64,000 bases of DNA from Protopterus annectens (taxonomy: Eukaryota > Chordata > Ceratodontiformes > Protopteridae), in assembly GCF_019279795.1 (NCBI RefSeq), contig NC_056743.1, forward strand, positions 1,781,389,466 through 1,781,453,465. Reading direction: 5' to 3'. The number at the start of each line of letters is the position of its first letter. The first letter of the stretch is position 1. Of this stretch, positions 10,140 through 21,400 are shown one piece after another. Below the pieces are notes generated by a model. The model saw only the letters and a program-made list of their open reading frames with translations. It did no database searches and was not told the DNA's origin. A program made the translations under genes and the position numbers.

Positions 10140-12140
10140 TAACTGTCGTTCAGATCAAGAAAATCTAAAGGTATTACTGCTCAATGCTAGGAGTGTAAAC
10201 AAAAAACTCCACTCCCTAGAAGCTCTCTACACCCTAGAGAATGCTGATGTCTGTATGGTCACTGTGACATGGTTTAAAGACATGGAGAGCACACCAACAG
10301 TGCAAGGTTATAATGCCTTCCACACATTTAGGTCAGTTACTTCACAGGCAGGGACTAAAGGTGAAGGTCTCTCTATTTATATCAAAAATAAATATACTTC
10401 AAGGCTGGTCAAACAGGGCAATGCACTTGAGCTGCTCCATGTTCAAATCACCATGGGCAAAATCCAATACCACTTCCTTGTAAGCTATAGGTCCCTCTCC
10501 ATAACCCAGGAAACTCATACCATGCATTTAAATGTATTAGAAACACTAACCATGCAACCCAACACCATATTCATGGGTGACTTTAACTACACCTCTATTA
10601 ACTGGGAATCCTATATGACACCAAACGTACCTGCACAGAGATTCCTGGATTTTGTAAACACAACCTCACTGGACCAGATAGTTAATACATCAACCAGGGA
10701 TGCAACCATACTTGATCGGGTCCTCACTAATATGGGAGAATGCTGCACACCCCCTACTGTAATGCCTTCCCTGGTAAGGTCAGAACACAAAATGGTCTCC
10801 TTTGAAAAAAAAAATAAATAAAAATAAAACCTGGACCCCCAGTTAAACCTGGCATATTCAGGAACTATTCTAAGGCTAACCTTCTGCTATTATGTGAGAA
10901 CATGGCAAATTTCAAACCTCCATAAACCCTGAGAACACTGCTGCCTATGCAAAACTGTTCACAGAAACTCTATACAGCGTATTAATAGCTGCATAGAGGA
11001 AGCTGTACTCACCAGAAAGAAGTACAGAACTAACTCAAAAAACAAGCCACCCTGATGGAACCACAGAGTCAATAGGCTGTATAACAGGAGGAAGAAAATC
11101 ATAGCAAACATTAGGAATTGCAGGACCCAGCAGGATAAACACACTCTCATCAAACTAAACAAATAACTCAGAGGACAAATAAAGTCTACCACAGCCAAAT
11201 TTGAGGTACGTTTTGGCATGCCAAGCCAAGGACAACCACAAAGCATACTGTGGCTATGTCCCACAACCTGAAAGGCAATACATAATTGTGTGCAGAGTTC
11301 AGTGTAAATGGAGCCACCTATTCTGAGCCAGAAGATTTGGCAATACTCCTGGCTGATAAATTCAGCTCCAACTTTGCCCCTCTCTGCCCCTCAACCTTCC
11401 CTCAGGAAATATCATCAAATATACCTCCCCTTACTATCACTAGGGAACAGGTCCTTAATGCTCTCTCTAAGACTGAGAACACTGCATCAATGGCCCCAGA
11501 CAATATCCCAGGATGATTTTTAAATAGCATAAAACAGGACATATCAGGGCCTCTAGAATTACTATTTAACTGCAGCCTCCAAACAAGTTTTATGCCTCAT
11601 GAATTGAGAAAGACAACAGTCATCCATCTGCACAAAGGTGGGCCATCTACAGACCCATAAGTCTTACTAGTCTTATATGTAAAGCCATTGAAAGAATTAT
11701 CATGGAGATGATCAATAGAGATAAAGTAAACCTCCAGACACTGGACCCAACCCAGTTTGGCTTCGTCAAGGGTCAGGGACAGATCATGCCTACTCAACCT
11801 GGTGGACTTCTTTGAGAAAGTAATGGAGGAGGGCAAAATCATTCACACTGCCTACCTTGACCTGACCATGGCATTTGACACAATACCCCATTTTGCCATT
11901 GTTGGCAAACTCAAGAAGTTAGGTAGAAACCCATATGTCATCCAGTGGATAGCCAACTGGCTCATAGATAGGACCCAGGAAGCTAGAATTGGGGAGTCCA
12001 CCTCTACAAAGAGGTCAGTCACAAGTGGACTCCCTCAGGGATTAGTCCTTGGACCGCTCCTTTTGCATTTACTTCTCAGAAGTCAAGGCCAATGTCAGTG
12101 GTCTCTGTCTAACTAAATTTGCAGATAATTGCAAATTAAG
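10140..12140 (+). pseudogene. CR1-like LINE copy 1 (endonuclease + RT)
   Basis: Non-LTR retrotransposon that would encode an AP-type endonuclease and reverse transcriptase for target-primed insertion. The frame opens near 10150 with LLLNARSVNK. It continues through the endonuclease (10255-10821) with MGDFNYTSINWE and a C-terminal SEHKMVSF, where the usual catalytic SDH has become SEH. The endonuclease-RT linker (about 10830-11280) is broken by stops. RT resumes at 11286, with LDLTMAFDTIP (motif A), SGLPQGLVLGPLLL (motif B) and FADNCKL (motif C, second aspartate replaced) at about 11850-12140. The 3' end is missing: PLE sequence begins by about 12245. A dead copy of the family seen at 16.3, 18.9, 31.1, 38.9 and 52.2 kb. 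Confidence 0.85.
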
Positions 12141-12244
12141 AGCTGTCATTGAATCTCAAACTGATACAAATGTTCAATACAAATGTAGTAAAAAGCCAAG
12201 CTGCAACAAAAAAATGAAAACAAATTTCCGTTCAAACTGACAAA

Positions 12245-12640
12245 AGGTCTTTAATGATGCTTAAAATCCCACAAGTTGAGCGCTTTCGTCTGCCCTAAGC
12301 AGACTTCATCAGAATAATGAATCAACAGTGCCTCACCTTTTTATACAATTCTATTGATCCAACAATTATTCAATAATTAAAAAAATAATTAATTAAAACA
12401 ATCAAATGTGTCATTTCAAAAAAACAATTAACATAACAAATTGGGTTCTCATACTGAGTTAACCCATTAATGTTTTTCTGATGTTTAATCCATTAAATAA
12501 AGTGCAACTGTGCTGATAAATACTTAAAAATATAAATATTATTTTTGTATGTTATATATTTTATTTATTTTTAATATATGTTTGATAGTTAACAATTAAT
12601 TATATTTCTTAAATATTGTATCAATTACCATATATGTTTC
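12245..12640 (-). mobile_element. PLE 3'-end fragment (minus)
   Basis: Minus-strand fragment identified by the hammerhead core at 12279-12312, followed by AT-rich sequence like the untranslated ends of the other PLEs in this window. No coding part is visible here. The right limit is uncertain because the AT-rich DNA grades into a poly-T run. Confidence 0.55.
12275..12316 (-). ncRNA. hammerhead ribozyme core (PLE type)
   Basis: On the minus strand: CTGATGA, stem II GTCTGC/GCAGAC closed by a TTAGG loop, then GAAA and the self-complementary AGCGCT. All conserved core positions (CUGANGA and GAAA) are intact. PLEs are known to carry minimal hammerheads with an extremely short, palindromic stem III that favours dimeric cleavage; AGCGCT fits that description. 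Activity is inferred, not shown. Confidence 0.75.
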
Positions 12641-12799
12641 AATATAATAAAAAATAAAGAAATATAAGTTAACTTCATAAAAGATGTTGATAATTTATGT
12701 GTTCATATAAAAACTATATGAATGTATTTGTTAAAAGAAGCAAGTAGGTAAACATATAAATACACCTGTATGTGAACTGTGTTAAAATAAAATTTCAAC

Positions 12800-12805
<6 letters not shown>

Positions 12806-12833
<28 letters not shown>
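12806..12833. repeat. poly-T run
   Basis: An uninterrupted T homopolymer of about 28 bp, bracketed by imperfect inverted A/T-rich copies of AATTTCAACAAAA. It could be the A-tail of a minus-strand retroposon. Confidence 0.8.
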
Positions 12834-12839
<6 letters not shown>

Positions 12840-13005
12840 AAATTTCAACAAAAAATTTTTAATAATTGTGGTAATGAAAAACTTTAGATGAGTGAAATAT
12901 TTGTAGGTGTCTTGTAATTCAATACAATGTATACTCTTAAAATTTAAAAAGAAAATAAAGAAAAAATAATGAAAAAATAAAATAATAACAAAATGAAATT
13001 TAACA

Positions 13006-13387
13006 TTAAAACCTTTTAAGTTCATTATTAAACCAGGTTGTATGTAGTATTTAGAACATTTACAGATTTCAAGTTTGCCATTTTAGAATTAATTAAAACA
13101 GACTCTAGGGGAGGTGATTTTAAGAACATCCTACTACAAAGAGAGATCAAGTGGCAGTTGAGACTAAAGTCAAATTATTTTCCAGGTCTCAACGAATATA
13201 TTAACATAAAGGCGATATTAATTGACAAAGCTGCCTCAGTTTGATACTGTCCTAACTTAATATAACATATTCTAATGGACCAAGCAAGAATAGTTTCAGA
13301 GATAAATTTTGGAACATTTATAAACTTTTTAACATGTTCTAAATACTACATACAACCTGGTTTAATAATGAACTTAAAAGGTTTTAA
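13006..13387. repeat. perfect 54-bp inverted repeat
   Basis: Positions 13006-13059 and 13334-13387 are exact reverse complements over 54 bp (outer sequence TTAAAACCTTTTAAG). They enclose a 274-bp loop that holds a PLE C-terminal coding fragment. Complete identity against diverged surroundings indicates a recent event. Confidence 0.93.
13060..13244 (+). pseudogene. PLE C-terminus fragment
   Basis: The frame reads SRGGDFKNILLQREIKWQLR and then SNYFPGLNEYI. It parallels the end of the neighbouring PLE frame (RGGPWEVLLSHRETYWQILL, SNRFPGLND at about 14025-14110), which lies just after the GIY-YIG domain. It is therefore a second, diverged C-terminal piece, confined within the loop of the 54-bp inverted repeat. 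Confidence 0.7.
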
Positions 13388-13389
13388 GG

Positions 13390-14157
13390 AAGGAAGAAGT
13401 TATGAAAGGGAGATCCACAAGATTTATGCCCATTTTGGGGCAAGGGCATTTACATTCTGTGCGGGGTGAAAACAAGTTGGACGGTGACAGTTATCAGTTA
13501 TTGTTTATTACCGAATACAGTGGGAACGTTGGCAAGATTAGTAGGATTGTAGACAGGGAATTTAAATCCTTTCAGGAATTAACAGATCTTAGTGGATTTA
13601 AGAATATAACCCTTAAAACTGTATACAGAAAAGGTTTTAATATCAAGAGAATTCTGGAGCAGGACACCAAACAATTCCAGCATGAATATCCCCGTAAAGG
13701 GACTTACAAGTGTGGACGGTGTTCTCAGTGCAAATATATTTCCAATCAAGAATTTGTATATTTGGAAAGTAGAAACAGGAAGATTAGTTCTAAGAAATTT
13801 TACAATTGTCTTTCCTACGGGGTTGTCTATTTGGCAGTGTGCCAGTTATGCCAGGCATTTTATGTTGGGAAGACCAAAAGACAACTCCGTAGAAGGGTGT
13901 ACGAGCACCTTTATGACATACAAAAATGTGATGCTAACAATGCACTTTATAAGCACCTTACCACATGTCCTAGAGCGACCTTTTCTTTTTTCGTTTTGGA
14001 TTCCATTTCTCAAGATGCCAGGGGTGGACCTTGGGAGGTATTATTATCCCATAGGGAAACATACTGGCAAATTCTTTTGGAATCCAACCGATTTCCTGGG
14101 CTCAACGACACAATATCTATTATTCCATACTTAAAGCTTAAATCTGACAGGATTTGA
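13390..14157 (+). pseudogene. 5'-truncated PLE: linker + GIY-YIG endonuclease
   Basis: The frame (ATG at 13402, but homology starts slightly earlier) lacks the reverse transcriptase and begins in the RT-endonuclease linker (LLFITEYSGNVGKI). A cysteine cluster follows (CGRCSQC at about 13711-13731), then the GIY-YIG core VVYLAVCQLCQAFYVGKTKR (about 13822-13881) and RRRVYEHLYDI. It ends with the PLE-type C-terminus at 14157. In PLEs this nuclease makes the target-site nick. Uninterrupted over about 250 codons, so the loss of RT looks like 5' truncation. A 3' untranslated region with a hammerhead core follows. Confidence 0.82.
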
Positions 14158-14429
14158 ATCATGTATATGGTATATACTAGGAGAGTCTTCAGTACATTTT
14201 AAAAAATGTAGTTTGTAATAAATTTTAGTTTTAGGACAATTTCAATATTATGACAACTGTTTTTAACATTTGGTTTTTATCATTGGTTTTAAGATTTCAT
14301 TATGTATACATACAAACACTGGAGAATTTACAAAATTGGCTTTGTGGCTTTAAATGTGATCAATTATTTCATCAGTGTGTTAAGTGTGTAATTGTCTTAG
14401 TATTTATACCTGTGTGATTAATTATGAGT

Positions 14430-14466
14430 TTGTCTGATGAAGTCATATGTTTGACGAAAACGTGTG
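14430..14466 (+). ncRNA. hammerhead ribozyme core (PLE type)
   Basis: CTGATGA at 14434-14440, stem II GTCA/TGAC, and GAAA at 14456-14459, about 275 bp 3' of the GIY-YIG frame. All core positions are intact. The downstream sequence is AACGTGTGTACC rather than the AGCGCT palindrome seen at the other sites, so this belongs to a different PLE subfamily. Confidence 0.68.
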
Positions 14467-14935
14467 TACCATTCTGTGGCATTAAAGAATAAAATATTTT
14501 TGTGGATTTGGAGCTTTTGGAGCCTTATTGTGAGCTGTTGTGAGCTGTTGCTGTACCACAATTTCCTTTTGGTGGAGTCTGCTTTCCGGACTGTCTTGCT
14601 TTGTTTGTTGGCTTGTTTTGCGATTCTTGTCTTTTGGAGGTTTACATTACATAAAGGTACAAAGCAGGAATATCCCCCACTTTTCATGTTCATTTGATGT
14701 CCTCATTGAGACCGCTGTGCAGTCAGGCAGACTGGAAACTGAAGAAAGTGTGGTGTAGGCTATTACCACTATAGCTATAGACAGATAGCTAGATAGAGAG
14801 ATAGATGGGTATGTAGATAGACAGATTGAAGACAGGTAGATACTTTTATAGATATCTACCCTGGGGCATTTGTAAGCCTAGCCATAGTGATGTGGCTTTT
14901 GCCACCCCATGAAATGGTACAAAAATGTACAGAAT
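14467..14935 (+). other. PLE 3' flank and GATA-type repeats
   Basis: AT-rich sequence after the hammerhead includes the possible polyadenylation signal AATAAA at about 14488. Degenerate GATA/AGATAG repeats occur at about 14775-14850. No coding motif. Confidence 0.4.
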
Positions 14936-14939
14936 AAAT

Positions 14940-15105
14940 TTAGAATATTGAGCCTTTGTCTAGTAGTGACACAGTGAAGGTCCCCTTATATAATGGAATT
15001 AGTTTACTGTGCCCGTGTCTAGCAGTGACACAGATGTGACCCCTGGGGTAAACTTACGATCTCCCATCCACTCATCAAGATTTCTCTTGAAGAGAGTCAG
15101 TGACA
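14940..15105 (-). repeat. CR1-like LINE 3'-region fragment
   Basis: CCCCTGGGGTAAACTTACGA, TCCCATCCA and TTTCTCTTGAAGA at about 15040-15090 match the 3' region of the minus-strand CR1-like copy at 19020-19085 (CTCTGGGGTGAATTTTCTAT, TCCCATCCA, TTTCTCTTGAAGA). A short orphan fragment in the same orientation. Confidence 0.6.
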
Positions 15106-15138
15106 TACATACATACATACATACATACATACATACAC
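15106..15138. repeat. (CATA)n microsatellite
   Basis: About eight tandem CATA/TACA units. Confidence 0.95.
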
Positions 15139-16325
15139 AGACATTTAAAGATATATAGAGCTAGAAACGTATCAGCAAGTATCCTGACTTACTTTTGATC
15201 CTGGAAGATCAGAAGGCTGTGAGTTCTTTTTATTCACAAGAAGACTGGATTCATTTTGTAACTGCATTATTTTTTCATTCACTAAAACAGTTTGTTTAGC
15301 CAGATAATGGGAACTTCTTGGAAACTGTAGTAGTTACTTGTGTGGTTTTAACATTTGGCTTAATAGCTGGTGTCTTTCCAGGGTTATGTATTAGTCTAGG
15401 ATGAGATGATAGACAGTCATATTTGTTTTACAGTGTATTGCCTGCATCACTCATTCAAGGATTTTCACATAATGCTGCCATTTTCTAAGTGTCTGAACAC
15501 CACTGGATCTTCCAGAGCTGTTTGCTGGTTGGTTTGTTTGTTCTGTTTAATTCCTTCTTATAGCAAGGCCAAGCACCACCATTGTAACTGATTGGTGGGT
15601 AATGAGTGTATTTCATTGTTTCCTTTAAATTAGCTTTCTTAAACTGATAATGCATCTCTAGTTGGTCTGTTGTTTGGTTGCGCCTAGAGAAATGGTAGCT
15701 TGGCTACTGTAATTTTCTTCTATCAGTGCTGGGAGCATTAATGTACTCTATGCTGCTCTGTTGACACCACTAACACTATTCTGATATTATTCTCCCACCT
15801 TTGCCTCGCTTACCTTCCTTTGGCACTCTGCCAGGCAAAATTTTGCTTTCTTGCAGATTTAGCCAATGAACACTTAAAAGTGCTTGACAATATGGAGGGT
15901 CAGAAAACTTATGCACCTTCTGTTTCCAGCTGCCTAGCATTTGGTATTTTAAGGTAGTGTAGTAACTACCTTACGGTCACTGATAATTAAGTCTTACCTA
16001 ACACAGAGCTCTGTCAGTAAGAAGTGTAAATACTTAAGTAATATGGAGACATCCTTTTCACAAACATTAATTCACAGAAAGTATTACATAAGCAAACCCT
16101 GTTCTTAACCAGTACATTTTAAAATAAGAAAACAATAAAATGTCATATGTTAATGCCATAAACTATTCTTGCCAAATCATCCCAGAACTAGTAAGAATAT
16201 GTCTCAACTTTCCTACTCCATGCACTCCTACAAAGACAAATCACCAACAGCATAGTCGGTCCCAATCAAGTAATGCTAAAGTAGCTTCTGATAAAAAAGA
16301 ATTAGGAATTGGTGATTGTTGGTAG
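15139..16325. other. no recognised feature
   Basis: AT-rich DNA with only short frames (up to about 61 codons). No domain, repeat family or RNA signature recognised. Confidence 0.4.
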
Positions 16326-18020
16326 GCATACTGATTCCCCACTGACCAGGTTGGACAAGGGTAGGGTTCCAGTCAGCTAACTCTCTAGTACCAAAATGAA
16401 AGACATTACAAGGTTTCCTCAGAACCCTTTCCCAAGACAAGCAAACCAACCGCAATATTGTAGTGATCCATGTGGGAGTGAATGCCTTGAGAAGCACAAC
16501 CTGAGGGACAAGTAAAGAGACATGTCCAAATTTTTAGGTATGTGATGGATGCAACAAGACTCTGGTCTTGACCTGAATCCTTCCTTCACAAAGAATGATA
16601 CCTAGGTGTAAACATAAGATAATTGCCTTTAACAACCAGCATAGACTTGGGAGTTGGCACAATGGTTAACATGTTTACTTTACAGAGTTTTATTCTCACC
16701 TTTGGAAATTGGCCCCAAAGGCAACTAGTATAATTCCTAACTATGAACCTATGAACCAATAGTGGTCGATGTCATTCCAGGGGGATCCAGCATGTATCAG
16801 CCTGGAATGAGATAAGAGAAAGTTGCTCTTGCTTTGCAGGGGGTAGTCTGCATCTATCATTCAAGGATTTCTGCATACTGGCAGAAGTCCTTGCTGCCAT
16901 ATTATGCATTTTTAAGAAGATTTCCAGTTTAACAAATTTTTCAAACCCTAAGTAGGACTACATTATGGTGGCTCTTCTCAATGCCAGGAACCTCAATAGC
17001 ATGCTGCCCACTCTTGAGGCTTCTGCATCTGGACCATGTTCATGTATGTGTAGTTACAGAGATTTGTTACAAAGTTACAAAGAAAGTACTTCCCTTCACA
17101 TGTGGGTTTTGTGCATACCATACCTTCAGGCCTGGTGGAGACTGTTGTGATGTTTCCATATTTGTCAAAGACCACATCTTATCTAGTCTGATATCCAAAG
17201 ACCCACAAAATGAGTTCCTAGAATTTAAGGTTTACCACAGGCAAGATGAGTTACCAGCTTATTGCATGCTACAGAACTTCCTCCATGTTTACAGGTGATC
17301 ATGTTAGATTCCTAGATATTTTAGAAGAAATTCCTATAAGCAATGATTCCATAATCCTAGGTGACTTCATCTACCCAATGATAGAATGGAGCACCTATAC
17401 CTGTAATGTGTGAGATGTCCAGCAACTTCTGGTATTGATAAATAGGAATTCCGTAGACCAAATAGCAAACCCATTAGATGCAAAAATATTCTGGATGTGA
17501 TCATCAGTAATATTCCCCTGCCCTTTTTATTTCCCTAGGCTCTCCTTCACAAGTTAAATCGGGCCATAAATTCATGACATTTAGTTTCAAAAAACACTAT
17601 TCCCCCTGTAGCCAACATCTTCATATTTAAAAACTTCAGAAAGGTGAACCTTATACAATTATTCAATGACATCTCTAAATTTACCCAAATCTTCTCTACT
17701 GTTGGCAATGAATTATTGACAGTTATTTATTTATTGATATTGTATATATTTATTGACGATTGCATAAATCTAGCAATCCCAGCTAGAGCTGACCACAGTG
17801 TGAAAGTAAAAAAAAAAGCACACACCTCCTGGTGGTCAACTGACATAAACTTTATAACAACAGGGTTAGAACTACTTGGAATGAGGATAATGTAAGACAA
17901 TAAAAAGCACTGCACTGACCAGTAAAGCAAGCCATGCATGGAGAATAGCTTCTGAAATGAAGGATCCTGTTCATTCAGTCTGTCCAGTCTAACATGTAGA
18001 TCTTCAAACACTTTGTCAGA
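16326..18020 (+). pseudogene. CR1-like LINE copy 3 (esterase region + endonuclease)
   Basis: The upstream part (16326-16640) translates with breaks to RHTDSPLTRLDKGR, VVIHVGVN and ILPSQRMIPR. This is the pattern of the SGNH-esterase domain known from CR1-family ORF1. A SINE lies at 16645-16758. The endonuclease region follows from about 16965 (LLNARNLNSMLPTLEA) to about 17620, including LGDFIYPMIEWS. The linker has WWSTDINF near 17830. Several frameshifts and stops; no RT. It ends near 18020. Confidence 0.7.
16645..16758 (+). mobile_element. SINE family A copy inside CR1 copy 3
   Basis: GGGAGTTGGCACAATGGTTA (A-box region), a weakened B-box (TTTTATTCTCACC), then a shortened body and the tail CCTAACTATGAACCTATGAA. 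It lacks part of the body present in the copies at 30979 and 38723. Confidence 0.65.
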
Positions 18021-18430
18021 TCCCACAAGACACTATTGGTGCTTTATCCTCGAGCTCCTTAAATTTTTTTCCCCTCCCATGATGCACTACTTCCTTCAGT
18101 CAAAATGTATCTCATTTACTATCTTATAGAAAGAACATGATCTCTTGCAGCTAAGTACTCCACCTCATTTTTTTACCATAAAAATTATAAGGTTTCTCTT
18201 AAACCTTTTCCATAATTGTAGTTAGCATTTACAGAGTGCAGAACTTGATAATGTCTTCTTCTCGGAAGTGTGTTGGCTTCTCTGTTGAGCCCTTTTCTCA
18301 CTGGTGTTCCACCCATCACTGAGTCTTTCTTCTTCAAAGTTTTGGCTTAATTGAGTAGTTATAATTGGTCATATATAGATAGCTACACATTTAGTTCCTA
18401 GTATTACAGTTTGCTGCCATTTTAGATAGG

Positions 18431-18431
18431 T

Positions 18432-18497
<66 letters not shown>

Positions 18498-18502
18498 GTG
18501 CG

Positions 18503-18562
<60 letters not shown>

Positions 18563-18592
18563 TGTGTGTCTGTGTGTGTGTGTGTCTGTGTA
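18431..18592. repeat. (GT)n microsatellite
   Basis: About 160 bp of GT repeats with a few C substitutions, preceded by unrecognised AT-rich sequence from 18020. Confidence 0.97.
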
Positions 18593-18654
18593 CCACAATA
18601 AAAATAAAATATAGGATTATGGCTCTTAAAAGGTGTCACTGTATAAAGTACATA

Positions 18655-18890
18655 TAAAAATAATAAAACACCAGTGAAACCATCATGCTAATACACATAA
18701 AATGTACATTAATGTATAAAAACAAATAAGAACTGATGAGCGCTTTTGGGTAATACTACCCTTCTTCAGATCATTAAATGAGTAATAGCATAGGAACACT
18801 TTAAATGCGATCTAGTCAATCATTCATGAATAGCTATTCACGTAAATAATACACTTCATTCAAAATTTTTATCCAATCGACATACACAGT
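18655..18890 (-). mobile_element. PLE terminal segment (minus)
   Basis: This roughly 235-bp segment is an inverted counterpart of 29635-29880. The two share TACGTGAATAGCTATTCA, a hammerhead-like core, and TACATTTTATGTGTATT in the same order, with many point differences. It abuts the 3' tail of CR1 copy 4. Confidence 0.72.
18735..18772 (-). ncRNA. degenerate hammerhead core
   Basis: On the minus strand: CTGAAGA, stem II GGGTA/TACCC with a GTAT loop, then AAAA and AGCGCT. The conserved G of GAAA has become A, which should abolish cleavage. Confidence 0.6.
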
Positions 18891-18891
18891 C

Positions 18892-21130
18892 ATAGGTTCA
18901 TATGTTCATAGATGTGTACTAGGCTAATGGCCCTGAAGTCTTTACAAGCATAGCCCATAGGATTACCCTGGCATCATGCCTCCTGATCTTAGTTCCCAGT
19001 GCCTCTGTCAAGTAAAGCCACTGGAGTGATCTCTGGGGTGAATTTTCTATTTCCCATCCACACAATATTTCTCTTGAAGACGGCCAGTGAGGTGCTCTGC
19101 TTGACATGTATGGGAATTCTATTCCATAGCATGGGCAGTCTCTGGGTTATGAACCTATCCCTCCAGCATGTTCAGTTGATTGTGGTAATGAGGTTGAGGT
19201 CGCTGGAGCATGTGGTGCAGAGGGATTGGGATTTCTTTAGATATAGCATTTCTAAAAGTGCTGGGTCAGGCATGACTTTGTAAGTCAAGCAGAGATTGCC
19301 TCTAAGTAGGTGATATGACACAGAGAATAGCTGCAGTTTTTTGAGTCTGTCCATATAGGACAAATGTTTAAGGCCTAGAATCCTCTTTGCGAGGTACTTT
19401 TGCGGCCTCTCCAGTTGTTACAGGTGTTTAGTGAGGTACATGTCAAATGGGGCATTGTACTCAATGACTGGCCTAATGAGGAAAGAGTAGACAGAGACAA
19501 TGACCTCTTTCTTCCTTGATGCAAAACCCTTAGCAATGAGATGTGCCACATAAAAGGACTTTCTGACCACAGTGGCAATGTGGTGGTCAAAAGAGAGATT
19601 GCAGTCAACCTGTGTTCCCAAATCTCTTATAACACCTTCTGTGTTCAGTGGACTACCATCGATGTGGTAATTCATGGGAACTCGTTTTTTCCCAAAGTGG
19701 ATGAGGACACATTTTTTGGCATTGAGCTTAAGGCCATGGTTCTGACACCAGTCGTTGGTCTCAGTGAGGCCTTTCTGTAGGATGTCAACATCACTTGGGG
19801 AGATAATAATAGCTTCCAACTTCCAATTGTCTGCAAACTTTGTCAGCCAGAGTCTCCTCATGTTGGCCTGGACTTCAGAGAAGTAGATACCAAAGAGGAG
19901 AGGAACCAGAACCGAACCCTGTGGAACTCCACTTGTGACTGGTCAGCAGTCTGACTTGGTGTCAGCTACTTTCACACTGTGGCTTTTACATGTGAGCCAG
20001 TTTGTAACCTACCTAGTGATATAGGGGTAGATGTCTAGCTTAGTGAGTTTTTCTATGATTCCTGAGTGGGAAATGGTATCAAAGGCCTTGGCCAGATCAA
20101 GGTAAGCTGTATGAACCACCTTGCCTTCATCCACAGCTCTGGTGACTGACTCAAAGAAGTCAACCAAGTTTGGCAGGCATGATCTGCCCTTCACAAAACC
20201 AAACTGTGTGAGATCCAGAGTTTGAAGAGACCCTATATCCTTGTTTATTAGGTCCATGATGGTGCATTTCATAGCTTTGAATGTCATACTTGTCAGGCTA
20301 ATGGGGTGATAGTTCCAAGGGTCTGTAGTCACTCCTCTTTTGTGGAGAGGGATGAGTAGCAGTGCACCATTCGGTAGGGACAAAGTCTGAGGTGAGGTTG
20401 TGATTGAACAGGGCACACAGGTGAGGTGCCAGTTCACTCTCTAGTTCATGTAGAACAGTCAGGGATATTGTCAGCTCCCACAGAAGCTGTATTCTTGGCC
20501 TTGAACTGTGCTATTTTAACCTGTGCAGCAGTAATACTGGGTGCCTGGCAATCTACTGGTATTGTGACTGGTCCTTTGGGGGGGATGGGTAAAGTTGGCA
20601 ATGAATCTGTTGGACAGTATATTGGCAATATCTGTTGGCTTGGTATAGGAGGCAATATTGTGCACTAACTCAGAGCAAATCTGGGTATTGCCGTGGAGAT
20701 TCTTTACATAACTATAGAAGGCCTTGTGGTTGTCTTCACTATCTGCTGCAATTCTGTTTTCATAGCTAGCTTTAGAGGATTTGATGAGGGATCTCAACTT
20801 TTTGTTGAGGCTGATAAGGATCTTTTTCCAGTCTTGGGACTTCACCTTATTCCGCATCAGTTTCCTCCTTTGGTTATAGAGCTTGTTTATGGCAGGGGAC
20901 CACCAGATTGGCTTCCTTTTTTTGGAGGAGAGCATCTTGGTTCTATCGGGTATGGCGAGATCCATGCATTTGTGTACGTGTTCATACAGTGCATTGATGT
21001 ATGATTTGGTGGTAATACAACTATTCTCCGTTTGCATGGGTGCCGTGAAGTTAGCCACCTCTATTTTTAGGAACCCAAAGTTAGCTTTGGAGAAGTTTTT
21101 CATGGTGGTTACCTTTGTGATGGGGGGGGG
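18892..21130 (-). pseudogene. CR1-like LINE copy 4 (RT, with 3' tail)
   Basis: The best-preserved RT of this family, read on the minus strand. The copy starts in the endonuclease-RT linker (KPIWWSPAINKLYNQRRKLM at about 20900). It has the RT fingers (LLLIPLHKRG), QFGFVKGRSCLPNLVDFFES, AYLDLAKAFDTISHSGII (motif A) and a stop-containing PQGSVLVPLLFG (motif B). Motif C is FADNWKL, where the second catalytic aspartate is asparagine. The C-terminal domain has HGLKLNAKKC, RDLGTQVDC and RPVIEY. The 3' end (18892-18960) is the AGGCTAATGGCCCTG... ATAGGTTCA tail shared with SINE family A. 5'-truncated at about 21130 near a G-run; carries at least two frame breaks. Confidence 0.87.
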
Positions 21131-21179
21131 GGTTCCAAGGTGATTAAAAAAGAATCCAATAAGAGTCACTCCCCACAAG

Positions 21180-21400
21180 GTAAACGCTCCCTGTGCCAAA
21201 CACAATCCAAATATAATAAGCAGCATACATGGCACAATAGCGATGCAAGACAGGAATATATATGGCAAACAATCGCACAGAAAGGATTTCCACTGGATAA
21301 ATGTTAAAAACACTGGTTTATTACAGCACAGAAAAAATGTGGTAAGCGCTTTCACCTGAATAGGCTTCTTTAGACCATACAATTAAGTCCTCAGCACTCT
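21180..21400 (-). mobile_element. PLE end with mutated hammerhead core
   Basis: Minus-strand CTAAAGA, stem II GCCT/AGGT with an ATTC loop, GAAA, then AGCGCT and TTACCACATT (21345-21373). The invariant G of CUGANGA is A, so activity is unlikely. Downstream AAACACTGGTTTATTACAGC resembles the flank of the 63.9-kb hammerhead (TTAATAAAACAGTTG). Limits are approximate. Confidence 0.55.

Noticed and set aside
13682..14134. 150-codon plus-strand frame overlapping the GIY-YIG frame
   Set aside because: Shadow of the PLE frame in another phase; no motif.
20426..21143. Plus-strand frames of 80-103 codons
   Set aside because: Antisense to the CR1-like RT linker and RT on the minus strand, which has recognisable motifs.
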